Assembly: GCF_014170335.1 (NCBI RefSeq)
Contig: NZ_LZZS01000005.1
Location: 637,584 to 701,583, forward strand
Direction of reading: 5' to 3'
DNA length: 64,000 bases
Source of the DNA: Achromobacter sp. UMC46
GTDB lineage: Bacteria > Pseudomonadota > Gammaproteobacteria > Burkholderiales > Burkholderiaceae_B
Within the stretch, counting starts at the first letter, position 1. Every line of letters starts with the position of its first letter. Below are positions 11,914 through 22,299 of this stretch, piece after piece. Under the pieces are notes generated by a model, which did not search any database, was not told the origin of the DNA, and saw nothing but the letters and a program-made list of their open reading frames with translations. The position numbers and the translations under genes were made by a program.

Positions 11914-11932
11914 GGGCCCCGGGCGCGCAGGC

Positions 11933-13888
11933 TTACTTGGCCGGCGTGCCTTTGCTCAGCGTGCCGAAGTCTTCGGCGATGCTGATGAAGGTGTTCAGCA
12001 GGATCTGCAGGTTTTCCTTGCCAATGCCGCCTTCCGCGTTCATGTCCATCTGCAGCACGGCCTGGTTCTTGTCGTCCAGGTAGGCGCGGGTCCAGCGGTA
12101 TTCCTGGTTCCAGGTGTTGATGGCCTTCAACGCCATCGGCTTCTTGGTCTTGTAGGTGGCGGTCACGACCAGGTCCAGGCACTTCTCGGTGAAGTCGTTG
12201 CACAGGAATTCCAGGCGCAGGTCGCTGGCGCCGGTGGTGCCCGTATCCAGCACCAGCACGGGGCCTTCGTCGCCGTCGCTCTTCTTCACGGTGTAACCCA
12301 TGTCGTCGAGCATGCTGCTGACCGTGTCCAGGTTGAAGTCCTGCAGCAATCCGGAGGCAGTGGTGTCCGTAGCCGGTTCTTCCTGGCCCATGGCGGGCAT
12401 CGGCTCTTCTTCGGGTTCGTCCGAGGAATCCATGCCGGCTGCGCCCAGCAGGCCGGAGAAGAGCTCGTCGGCCGGGATCTTCTTGCCGTTCAGGTCGCCC
12501 ATGCCGTCAGCGAAGGTGAACTTGCCGACGATGTTGTCGCCCTCGTTCTTGCCGACGTTGAACATTTCAGCCATGCCGGACATCTGGCGCACGTTCTGTC
12601 CGGCTTCCTCGGCGGCCTTGTCGGCGGCCATGCCTTCCTTCTTGACGGCGTATTGCGTCATCAGGTCCTGGACCATCGGCTTGGAGACGATCAGCGTGGC
12701 GTCGATGCGCTTGATGGCCTGAACCGCGATTTCTTGCGGCGTCAGGTTCTTGACGTCGGACGGATTGGCCAGGTCCAGCTTGAAGGTCAGCTTGCTTTCG
12801 CCCTTGCCGGTCTTCCAGCTGATCGGATCGATGCTGAACGAAGGATTGCCGGCCAGCAGCTTGCCGGCGTTGTCCAGCAACACCTGGATCTGCTCGTCCT
12901 TCAGGCCTTCGTCTTCCGTGCTCGCCATGTATTGGCGGACCAGCTGGTTGTACGTGTCCGACAGCTGCTTGACGGCCTGGCCGTCCAGATTGGCCAGCTT
13001 GATCACGGCCTGGCCGTTGCCCAGCGCGACGTCGTTCACGATGATGTCGCCGGTCTGGTAGGTGGCCTGCACGTTGATCGACTTGTCGTCTTCCGACAGC
13101 TTCACGCCGTAGCCGAAGTTGTCCAGCGACAGCTTGATGTCGTCGCCGGGGCGGGTGACGTCGATGCGCTTGATCTTCAGGTCGGAATCGCCGATCGACA
13201 CGCCGAACTTGCCCACGTGGCTGTTGGCGTCGATCGTCATGCCGGCGATGGAGACCTTGACGGGGTCGTTGCTCTTCATGCCATCGATCGACAGCGTGTC
13301 CATCACGCCATGCGCGGTCACGCCTTGCAGGGCGCGATCGAACTCGCCGGTCACGGTCATGCCGCTGAAATCGACCGTGTTGCCTTCGTGCGTGACCTTG
13401 ACCGGGGCGATCTTGGACTTGGAGCTGGTGACGCCGCTGTAGCTGATCGTCGCGTCGCTGATCAGGGGCGACACGCCCTTGGTCAGTTCGAACACTTCCT
13501 TGAGGTTGTCCGTCTTGGCCATTTCGGCATGGACATAGGCCAGCTTGGGCGCAAGGGCGCCGCTTGCCACGGCGCTCTTGGGGAAGGGGCCGTGTTCCAC
13601 GACCGCGTCGAATTCGATCATGCCTGAGGGCATGGCTTCCGGGCTCTTGTCGTTCTTGACGAGCGACAGGCCGTAGCGCGCCTGGGTCGAGAACAGGCTG
13701 CGTTCGTATTTCAGCTGGTCGATGCGTAGACCGAACAGCGGCGTCAGCTTGGCCAGTTTTTCATTGGCTTCGGCCAGATGGCGCTGCGAGCTTTCTTCGA
13801 TGCGCTTGCCGGTGTACCACGTGGCGCCTACCCAGCTTCCCGCTCCCACTAAGACCACGCCGAGGGTGATCGCTACGCTCTTTTTCAT
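11933..13888 (-). CDS. DUF945 (YdgA) family protein with C-terminal YbjN-like domain
   Basis: 651 aa counted from the ATG at 13888 (MKKSVAITLG). Residues 5-25 form a single N-terminal membrane anchor, so the bulk faces the periplasm. Residues about 25-490 are the long beta-rich repeat region of the YdgA/DUF945 family (E. coli YdgA is about 500 aa). An acidic, Pro/Glu-rich linker (about 490-520) follows, and residues about 522-645 read like a YbjN domain: two Cys (FLCNDFTEKC), a TWNQEYRWTRAYLD segment and EGGIGKENLQILL. YbjN proteins are usually separate cytosolic or secreted proteins of about 140-160 aa, so the fusion is unusual. The function of neither domain is established. Probably monocistronic. 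Confidence 0.8.
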   Translation of the reverse strand: MKKSVAITLGVVLVGAGSWVGATWYTGKRIEESSQRHLAEANEKLAKLTPLFGLRIDQLKYERSLFSTQARYGLSLVKNDKSPEAMPSGMIEFDAVVEHGPFPKSAVASGALAPKLAYVHAEMAKTDNLKEVFELTKGVSPLISDATISYSGVTSSKSKIAPVKVTHEGNTVDFSGMTVTGEFDRALQGVTAHGVMDTLSIDGMKSNDPVKVSIAGMTIDANSHVGKFGVSIGDSDLKIKRIDVTRPGDDIKLSLDNFGYGVKLSEDDKSINVQATYQTGDIIVNDVALGNGQAVIKLANLDGQAVKQLSDTYNQLVRQYMASTEDEGLKDEQIQVLLDNAGKLLAGNPSFSIDPISWKTGKGESKLTFKLDLANPSDVKNLTPQEIAVQAIKRIDATLIVSKPMVQDLMTQYAVKKEGMAADKAAEEAGQNVRQMSGMAEMFNVGKNEGDNIVGKFTFADGMGDLNGKKIPADELFSGLLGAAGMDSSDEPEEEPMPAMGQEEPATDTTASGLLQDFNLDTVSSMLDDMGYTVKKSDGDEGPVLVLDTGTTGASDLRLEFLCNDFTEKCLDLVVTATYKTKKPMALKAINTWNQEYRWTRAYLDDKNQAVLQMDMNAEGGIGKENLQILLNTFISIAEDFGTLSKGTPAK

Positions 13889-14075
13889 CGTTCTGCTTTT
13901 TTCGTTGATTATCGAGTCATATCCGGCAGGCGAGGCACTTATCGCCATCGCGCCCTGGCGGCCCAGGGGCTGCTGCCGGCATACACGTATTCATCGGCCT
14001 GTAAGGGCCCGCGGCGAGTATACCGAGGCGGGGAGTCACCTGACCGTGCGCGCAGTTACCGAAGATTTCAAAATG

Positions 14076-14105
14076 AAAGGCCGACGCACAGGCGCCGGCC
14101 TTTTT
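14076..14105. terminator. Intrinsic terminator after the M81/ABC operon
   Basis: Stem AAAGGCCG (14076-14083) / CGGCCTTT (14096-14103) followed by T residues on both strands (T run 14101-14105 on plus; A-rich 14068-14078 on plus gives T on minus). On the minus strand it lies just downstream of the last gene of the operon at 14123. The rest of the 13889-14122 gap probably holds the promoter of the DUF945 gene. Confidence 0.75.
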
Positions 14106-14122
14106 GTCGACAATCTGGCCGC

Positions 14123-15598
14123 TTACAGCGGATCCAGCGGGTAGATCGGACGGCGCACGTGCTTGAAATCCAGCTGGCCGTAGTCGGACGTGGTGACGCC
14201 TACGCCCGTGCATTCGATCACCTCGGTCGCCATGTCCGAGAAGCCCGCGCGCCAGTGCACGCGGCTTTTCAGCACCACATAGCGCTTTTGCAGCGGATCG
14301 ATGCCCGCCGACAGCAGGCAATTGATGTCGAAGGGTTCTTGGTGGCGAGAGACCACCACGATATCGACGCGGCCCGTGTCGATGACGACGGTCAGCCCGG
14401 TGTCGTTGCGTACGCCCCGGTACATGGGGCCCCGGTTCAGGTAGACGCCGTCGAACACCAGTTTGACGCGGCCGGTGACTTCCAGTGGTTCGCTGGCTTC
14501 TTTGATGGCGGGCATGGGCAGCTTGCCGCCCAGTTTCAGCGTGATCGTGTTGCCGACACCGGCGGCCGCGGCCTCGTTGGCGGCTTGCGGGTCGCAGATG
14601 GCGTAGAAGACGACGTTGTCCAGTTCCTGGCGCAGCACCTCGGCCAGCACGGCGGTGGTGTCCATGGTGCCGCCGGAACCGGTGTTGTCGAAGTGGTCCA
14701 GCAAAACGACGGGGCCTTGTTCGATCGCTTTCGCGCGCGCGATGGTGGGCGCCAGCGGTTCGGGGTGGAAGACCCAGTCCGCGCGGCCGGACCAGGCGCG
14801 TTCCAGCAGTTCGTCGCGGTACTGGCGCGCTTCTTCCGGCTTGCCGTCTGTACAGACGACCGCGCTCAGTCCGGCTTCTCGGATGTCGGCATGCGGGAAG
14901 CCGACGAACACGGACGCCGCCAGCACGCCATTGGCCTCCAGTTCCTTGCAGCGTTCCTGCAGGGGCTTGTTCGGCGCGGCATGCGTGCCCTGGCACATGA
15001 TGTGCGGCAGCATCGGCTTGTTGGCCCAGCTCATGACGGGGTTGATCTCGCCTTTGAGCGTGCGCACGATCACGTTGGCGGCGCGCACGCCGGCCTCGCG
15101 GATGTCCACGTGCGGATAGGTGTGGAAACCGCTGATGACGGTGGCGTTGTCGACGATGTCGTCGTAGATGTTCGCGTGCATGTCCAGCGTGACGGCGACC
15201 GGCGTCTTGGGATCGATCTCGCGCAGGCGGCGCAGCAGGTCACCCTCGGCGTCTTCCACGCCCTCGGCGACCATGGCGCCGTGCAGGTCCAGCAGGATGG
15301 CGTCGAAGCCGCCCAGCTTGACCTGGTCCAGGACCAGCTTGCACAGCCGTTCATGCGTTTCGGCGCTGGCGGGGCCGCTGGGCCAGGACTCGGCCGCCAC
15401 GGGCACGACGATCTCGGCGCCTTCGCGGCGGGCGACTTCGATATAGCCGCCCAATCCGCTATCGGTGTTCTCGTAGGCCTGGATGGCGCGGTCGCCAGCC
15501 AGGATCTCGGGATTGCCGCGGAAAAAGCGTTCAAGCGGGGTCGGCACGGGCGAATAGGTATTCGTCTCGTGCTTGATCATTGCCAAAAGCCAACGCAT
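14123..15598 (-). CDS. M81 family metallopeptidase, MlrC-like (copy 1)
   Basis: 491 aa. M81 enzymes (MlrC, microcystinase C) are zinc amidohydrolases; MlrC acts on linearised microcystin products and related peptides. Zinc-ligand segments are visible as KHETNTYSP (residues 9-17), DLHGAMVAEG, TLDMHANI and GFHTYPHVDIREAG, followed by the C-terminal domain with LLDHFDNTGSGGTMDTT. No signal peptide, so cytosolic. ATG at 15598 has AGGAA upstream. Last gene of the operon; a second M81 gene (22300-23808) is the first. The true substrate is unknown. Confidence 0.88.
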   Translation of the reverse strand: MRWLLAMIKHETNTYSPVPTPLERFFRGNPEILAGDRAIQAYENTDSGLGGYIEVARREGAEIVVPVAAESWPSGPASAETHERLCKLVLDQVKLGGFDAILLDLHGAMVAEGVEDAEGDLLRRLREIDPKTPVAVTLDMHANIYDDIVDNATVISGFHTYPHVDIREAGVRAANVIVRTLKGEINPVMSWANKPMLPHIMCQGTHAAPNKPLQERCKELEANGVLAASVFVGFPHADIREAGLSAVVCTDGKPEEARQYRDELLERAWSGRADWVFHPEPLAPTIARAKAIEQGPVVLLDHFDNTGSGGTMDTTAVLAEVLRQELDNVVFYAICDPQAANEAAAAGVGNTITLKLGGKLPMPAIKEASEPLEVTGRVKLVFDGVYLNRGPMYRGVRNDTGLTVVIDTGRVDIVVVSRHQEPFDINCLLSAGIDPLQKRYVVLKSRVHWRAGFSDMATEVIECTGVGVTTSDYGQLDFKHVRRPIYPLDPL

Positions 15599-15626
15599 GG
15601 GAATTCCTGTGGGTTGCTGTGGAAAG

Positions 15627-17036
15627 TCAGTTTGCCTGGGGCGGCTGGGGCCACGGATGCTGCGCGGGGCGCATCTGCTCCCAGGCGCGCGCCACGCGCA
15701 GCACGCCCAGGTCGTCGAAGCGCGCGCCGGCGATCTGCAGCCCGATGGGCAGGCCGGCCCGCGTATAGCCGCAGTTGACGGACGCGGCCGGCTGTTCGCT
15801 CATGTTGAAGGGCAGCGTGAAGCCGATGTGGTGCATGGTGGTGGCGACTTCATTGGTGGGCGACGGCCATTCGGCGTTGTAGGCCACCACGGGCGCGACG
15901 GGCGACAGCACGTAGTCGAACGGGGCGCAGGCCGCGACGGTCTTGGCGCGCACGTTCAGCGTTTCGTAGTAGCTACGGAAGACGGCTTCACCGGACTGCC
16001 TGCCGCCGCTTTCCGCCCAGGTGCGGATGAAGGGCAGGATCTTCGCGCGGCGCGCCTCGGGCAGCGCGGCAAGATCGATCGCGGAGCGCGTGCGCCAGAA
16101 GCGGTCCACGCCGTCCAGCATGTCGGGCGTCATCCAGGGCAGCATGGGGGTGACGATAGCGCCGGCGGCCTCGAAGGCCTGGGCGGCGGCCTGCACCGCC
16201 TCGCGCACCTCGGGGTCCAGCGGCAGGCCGCAGCCGGCGTCCATCAAGAGGCCGATGCGCAGGCCGCGCACGTCTTGCGCCAGGTTCAGCCAGTCGAAGT
16301 CCTGGAAAGGAAGGCTCATGTGGTCGCGCGCGTCGGGTTGCGACAGCACGCCCATCATCAGTGCCGTGTCCGTGATGGTGCGCGTCATCGGGCCGGCGCA
16401 GCGGCCCATGAACGGCGGGTCGATGGGGATGCGGCCCAGGCTGGGCTTCAGCGTGGCGATGCCGCACCAGGCGGCCGGCAGTCGGACCGAGCCGCCGATG
16501 TCGGTGCCGATGTGCAGCGGGCCGTAGCCGGCGGCGGCGGCAGCGCCCGCGCCGGCGCTGGAGCCGCCGGGGTTCTTGGACAGGTCCCACGGGTTGCGCG
16601 TCAGTTCGTGGAAGCTCGACAGCCCCGAGGACAGCATGCCGTAGTCGGGCATGGTGGTCTTGCCCAGCAGCACGGCGCCGGCTTCGCGCATGCGGGCCGC
16701 GGGCGGCGCGTCGGCGGCGGCCGGGGTCAGGTCGGTGGCGGCGGTGCCCAGCGGAATGGGCGTGCCGCGGGTGGCGATGTTCTCTTTGATGGTGGCGGGC
16801 ACGCCATCCAGCGTATAGCCGCCCGAGGACTGCGGTTCGCCCTTCATCCAGCGGGCTTCGGAGGCCCGGGCCATCGCCAGCGCGCCTTCCGGATCCAGCG
16901 CGTAGGTGGCTTTCAGGTGCGGTTCCCAGCGTTCGATGTGTTCCAGCACGGAGCGCGTGGCTTCAACGGGCGACAGCGACTTGTTGCGGTAGGCGTGCAG
17001 CAGTTCCTGGGCAGACAATTCATGCGGTTGTGGCAT
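15627..17036 (-). CDS. Amidase (amidase signature family)
   Basis: 469 aa. The Ser-cisSer-Lys triad is in place: K84 in PATIKENI and the two serines in NPGGSSAGAGAAAAAG...GTDIGGSVR. These enzymes hydrolyse carboxamides or small peptides to acid plus ammonia or amine. No signal peptide. It lies 28 bases upstream of the M81 gene and 36 bases downstream of the ABC ATPase, so it is co-transcribed with a peptide importer and two peptidases and probably acts on the imported compound. GatA is unlikely because no gatB/gatC are nearby. Confidence 0.9.
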   Translation of the reverse strand: MPQPHELSAQELLHAYRNKSLSPVEATRSVLEHIERWEPHLKATYALDPEGALAMARASEARWMKGEPQSSGGYTLDGVPATIKENIATRGTPIPLGTAATDLTPAAADAPPAARMREAGAVLLGKTTMPDYGMLSSGLSSFHELTRNPWDLSKNPGGSSAGAGAAAAAGYGPLHIGTDIGGSVRLPAAWCGIATLKPSLGRIPIDPPFMGRCAGPMTRTITDTALMMGVLSQPDARDHMSLPFQDFDWLNLAQDVRGLRIGLLMDAGCGLPLDPEVREAVQAAAQAFEAAGAIVTPMLPWMTPDMLDGVDRFWRTRSAIDLAALPEARRAKILPFIRTWAESGGRQSGEAVFRSYYETLNVRAKTVAACAPFDYVLSPVAPVVAYNAEWPSPTNEVATTMHHIGFTLPFNMSEQPAASVNCGYTRAGLPIGLQIAGARFDDLGVLRVARAWEQMRPAQHPWPQPPQAN

Positions 17037-17072
17037 CTCGGTTCCAGTGTGCGGAGGAAGGCATTCAGGGCA

Positions 17073-18769
<1,697 letters not shown>

Positions 18770-18770
<1 letters not shown>

Positions 18771-19675
18771 CAGATCCTGCGCACCATTTTCGGGTCCAGC
18801 GCATCGCGCAGGGCGTCGCCCAGGATGTTCACGCTGAGCACCGTCAGCGACAGGAACAGGCCGGGAAAGAGGATCAGGCCGGGCAGCATGCGGAAGTACA
18901 TGCGGCCTTCGGACATGATGTTGCCCCAGGACGCGATCTCGGGCGGGATGCCCGCGCCCAGGAAGCTCAGGATGGCCTCGGTCAGCATTGCGGACGCGAA
19001 CACGTAAGTGCCCTGAACGGTCAGCGGCGCGATGGTGCTGGGCACCATGTGGCGCCACAGCAGCAGCGGCAGCGGCGTGCCGAGCGCCAGGGCGGCCTCG
19101 ACGTAGGGTTCGCCGCGCACCGTCAGGATCTGGCCGCGCACCAGCCGCACCACTCGCGGGATTTCGGGGATGGTGATGGCGACCAGCACGGTCGTGATGC
19201 TGGCGCCGGTGACCGAGACCAGGGCGATCGCCAGCAGGATGCCGGGAATCGCCATGATGGCGTCCATCGTGCGCATGATCAGGCCGTCCAGCGACCGGAA
19301 CCACCCGGCGATCACGCCGATGACCAGTCCGAGGACGACGCTGACGACCGCGGCGCCCAGGCCCGCGATCAGCGAGATGCGGGCGCCGTAGGCCACGCGC
19401 GACCAGACGTCGCGACCGAAGGCGTCGGTGCCGAACAGATAGTCGGTGAAGGGCTGCTTGAGCCGCGCGCCGGGGTCGATGAAGGTGGGGTCCACCGTGC
19501 CCAGCAGCGGCGCGAATAGCGCGATGGCGATGATGGCGACCAGCACCACCAGCGCCAGCATGACGGGCCAGCTCTTCAAGCCCTGGCGGATCTGCCGCCA
19601 GGCGGTGACTTGAGGGTTGCCGCCTCCGGGAAGGTCGGCTGCCGCTTGCGCGGCGGCGTCGGTTGGCGTTTGCAT
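18770..19675 (-). CDS. ABC transporter permease, DppC/OppC type
   Basis: 301 aa. A cytosolic N-terminal tail of about 35 residues precedes the first membrane helix (SWPVMLALVVLVAIIAIALFAPLL), followed by the LFGTDAFGRDVWSRVAYGARISL loop typical of DppC and five further helices. The coupling helix EAA-like segment is EPYVEAALALGTP. It forms the inner-membrane channel with the DppB-type permease encoded nine bases upstream. Confidence 0.95.
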
Positions 19676-19684
19676 CGGGCGGCC

Positions 19685-20626
19685 TCAGTATCGGATACGC
19701 GGGTCGAACACCGTGTAGGCGCAATCGACGACGAGATTGATGAACACGTAGACGAACGCGAAGAACAGCGTCAGCCCCTGGATGACTGGGTAATCGCGCG
19801 CCAGCACGGCTTCCACCACCAGCCGGCCCAGGCCGGGGATGTTGAACACCGATTCGGTCACGACCACGCCGCTGATCAGAAGCGCGATGCCCAGGCCCAC
19901 CACCGTGGCGATGGGCACGGCGGCATTGCGCAGCGCATGGCCGAGCAGCACGCCGGTTTCGCCCAGGCCCTTGGATCGGGCCGTGCGGATGAAGTCTTCA
20001 CCCATGACTTCGATGACGCTGGTGCGCGTGATGCGCGCGATCAGCGCCACGTAGACCGTGGACAAGGCCAGCGACGGCAGGATGAGCCGGTGCAGGTAGG
20101 GCCAGAAGCCCTTGTCCAGCGGCGTGTAGCCCTGCACGTTGAACCAGCCCAGCTTGATGGCGAACAGCCAGATCAGCAGATAGCCCGTGACGAACACCGG
20201 CACTGAAAAGCCCAGCACCGAAAAGCCCATCACGGCGCGGTCCAGCAGCTTGCCTTGCCGCCATGCCGCCAGGATGCCCAGCGGAATGGCCACGACGAGC
20301 GTGAACAGCAAGGTCAGCACCGCCAGGCTCATGGAGGGCTCAAGGCGTTGCGCGATCAGTTTGGTGACCGGCACGCCGGACATGAGCGAGGTGCCCAGAT
20401 CGCCTTGCAGGAGCTTGCCGCCCCAGATGAAGAACTGTTTGATGACCGGTTGGTCCAGGCCCATCGTCTGGCGTATCTGGACGATACGTTCAGGCGTGGC
20501 GCCGTCGCCGGCCATGATGATGGCCGGATCTCCCGGGCTGAAGCGCAATATCGCGAAGACCACCACCGCGACCATCACCAGAACGGGGATGGTCGCGAGG
20601 AGCCGGCGTGAGACGAATGCCAGCAT
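19685..20626 (-). CDS. ABC transporter permease, DppB/OppB type
   Basis: 313 aa, six membrane segments. The N-terminal RRLLATIPVLVMVAVVVFAILRFSPGDP and the GDLGTSLMSGVPVTKLIAQRLEPS segment are DppB hallmarks; EAA-like loop EDFIRTARSKGLGETGVL contacts the ATPase. Lies 26 bases after the binding-protein gene and 9 bases before the DppC-type permease. Confidence 0.95.
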   Translation of the reverse strand: MLAFVSRRLLATIPVLVMVAVVVFAILRFSPGDPAIIMAGDGATPERIVQIRQTMGLDQPVIKQFFIWGGKLLQGDLGTSLMSGVPVTKLIAQRLEPSMSLAVLTLLFTLVVAIPLGILAAWRQGKLLDRAVMGFSVLGFSVPVFVTGYLLIWLFAIKLGWFNVQGYTPLDKGFWPYLHRLILPSLALSTVYVALIARITRTSVIEVMGEDFIRTARSKGLGETGVLLGHALRNAAVPIATVVGLGIALLISGVVVTESVFNIPGLGRLVVEAVLARDYPVIQGLTLFFAFVYVFINLVVDCAYTVFDPRIRY

Positions 20627-20652
20627 GTATTTCCCCCTGAACTACTCGCCCT

Positions 20653-22218
20653 TTAAGGGGCTTTTTTGACGTTCCAGAACGCAAAGACCGGTGCGTGCAC
20701 CAGGCCGGAAAGCTTGGTCGAGTAGACGGTGGGCACGGACATCTGGCCCAGCGGCACGTACAGGCCTTCGTCGATGCCGATGCGCTGCAATTCGTCGGCG
20801 ATCTTCTTTTGCTCGGCGGGGTCGGAAGTCAGCGCGAACTTCGTGCGCAGTTCTTCCACTTGCGGCATGTCGGGCCAGCCGAACCAGGCGTTGTCGCCGT
20901 TGGCGGCGGCGGGCGCGGAGCGGACCGGATCCATCACGTCGGTGGCGTACCAGTTGGTGTTGTGGATGTTCCAGCCCCCTTCAGCGGGCGCGGCCTTGGA
21001 GGCGCGGCGGGTCGCCACGCTTTGCCAGTCCATCGCGGCCAGGTTGACGTTAAAGCCGGCCTTGCGCAGCGCCTGGGCCATCACCACCGGCTGGGCGGAC
21101 AGCGTGCCCACGTCGGTCGCGTGCATGACGAGGATGGGCGTGTTGTCGTAGCCGGCTTCCTTCAGCAGCGCCTTTGCCTTTTCGAGGTTCGACGGGACGA
21201 CCACGTCCTTGCCGATATCGGATTCGAACGGCGTGCCGCAACCCCACAGCGAGGCGCAGGTCTTCCAGTACTTCGGATTGCCGACCAGCGCCTTCATCAC
21301 GTCTTCCTGGCCGATCGCGTACATCGCGGCCTGGCGGATCTTCTTGTTGTTGAAGGGCGGGTACTTGAAGTTGAAGCGGTACATCGTGAAGTAGCCGACC
21401 GGGCTAAGCGATTCTTCCTTCAAGTCCTTGTTGCCTTCGATCATCGGCAGCAGGTCGTACGGGAACTGTTCGACGAAATCGATCTCGCCGCCCAACAGCG
21501 CGTTGGCGGTGGTCAAGGCGTCGGGCATGACGTCCCATTCGACCTTGTCCACGTTCACGACCTTGCCGCCGGCCAGCCCGCTTGCGGGTTCCTTGCGCGG
21601 CACGTAGTCGGTGTTCTTGGCGTAGACGGTCTTCACGCCCGGCTTGAATTCGATGACCTTGAACGGACCCGAACCGGTCATGTCGGTGATGGGCTGGCCG
21701 ATGGCTTGTTCGGCGATGCGCTTGGGCATCATGAACGGCGCGGTGCCGGTGGGCTTGGACAGGGCGCGCAGCGCCAGGTCCGTGGGTTCCTTCATGACGA
21801 TGCGGAAGCTGTTGTCGTCGATCACCTCGATCTTGTCGGTGAACTTCAAGAGGGTGCGGCCCATGCCGTCGCCGGCGGCCCAGCGCTTGATCGACGCGAC
21901 GCAGTCTTCCGAGGTCACGGGTTTGCCGTCATGCCATTTCTGGCCCGCGCGCAACGTCATCGTGTAGGTCTTGCCGTCGGGCGAGACTTCCCACTTTTCC
22001 AGCATCTGGGGCTGGATCTTGTTGTCGGCGTCGGTAGCCAGCAAGGTGTCGTAGATCATGTAGCCGTGCCACGTCGTGATGTACGCAGTGGTGGCGTGCG
22101 GATCGGTCAACCGCAGAGGCGAGTGCATGACGGACTTGATGACGGTTTCGGCGTAAGCGCCGTGGGCCATCGTCAGCGTTGCACCGGCCAGCGCGGCCGC
22201 TCGGACAAACTTGAGCAT
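20653..22218 (-). CDS. ABC transporter substrate-binding protein (SBP family 5)
   Basis: 521 aa. Residues 1-23 are a Sec signal peptide ending AYA before ETVIKS; there is no lipobox, so the protein is periplasmic. The body follows the DppA/OppA plan: YDTLLATDADNKIQPQMLEKWEVSPDGKTYTMTLR, the WHDGKPVTSEDCVASIKRW pocket segment, and a C-terminal domain with VPLGQM. Family 5 proteins bind di- or oligopeptides, nickel, heme precursors, opines or similar; ligand cannot be read. Followed immediately by two permease genes. Confidence 0.94.
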   Translation of the reverse strand: MLKFVRAAALAGATLTMAHGAYAETVIKSVMHSPLRLTDPHATTAYITTWHGYMIYDTLLATDADNKIQPQMLEKWEVSPDGKTYTMTLRAGQKWHDGKPVTSEDCVASIKRWAAGDGMGRTLLKFTDKIEVIDDNSFRIVMKEPTDLALRALSKPTGTAPFMMPKRIAEQAIGQPITDMTGSGPFKVIEFKPGVKTVYAKNTDYVPRKEPASGLAGGKVVNVDKVEWDVMPDALTTANALLGGEIDFVEQFPYDLLPMIEGNKDLKEESLSPVGYFTMYRFNFKYPPFNNKKIRQAAMYAIGQEDVMKALVGNPKYWKTCASLWGCGTPFESDIGKDVVVPSNLEKAKALLKEAGYDNTPILVMHATDVGTLSAQPVVMAQALRKAGFNVNLAAMDWQSVATRRASKAAPAEGGWNIHNTNWYATDVMDPVRSAPAAANGDNAWFGWPDMPQVEELRTKFALTSDPAEQKKIADELQRIGIDEGLYVPLGQMSVPTVYSTKLSGLVHAPVFAFWNVKKAP

Positions 22219-22299
22219 GGAGAATCCCCTTGAAGCGTAGTGAGCGGCACTGTCGGCCGCTACGTCGTTAACGCGCCGCGCGGCGGCGGCGTGCGAGGG

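Noticed and set aside
15627..17036. GatA subunit of the tRNA amidotransferase
   Set aside because: No gatB or gatC neighbour, and it is embedded in a peptide-transport operon.
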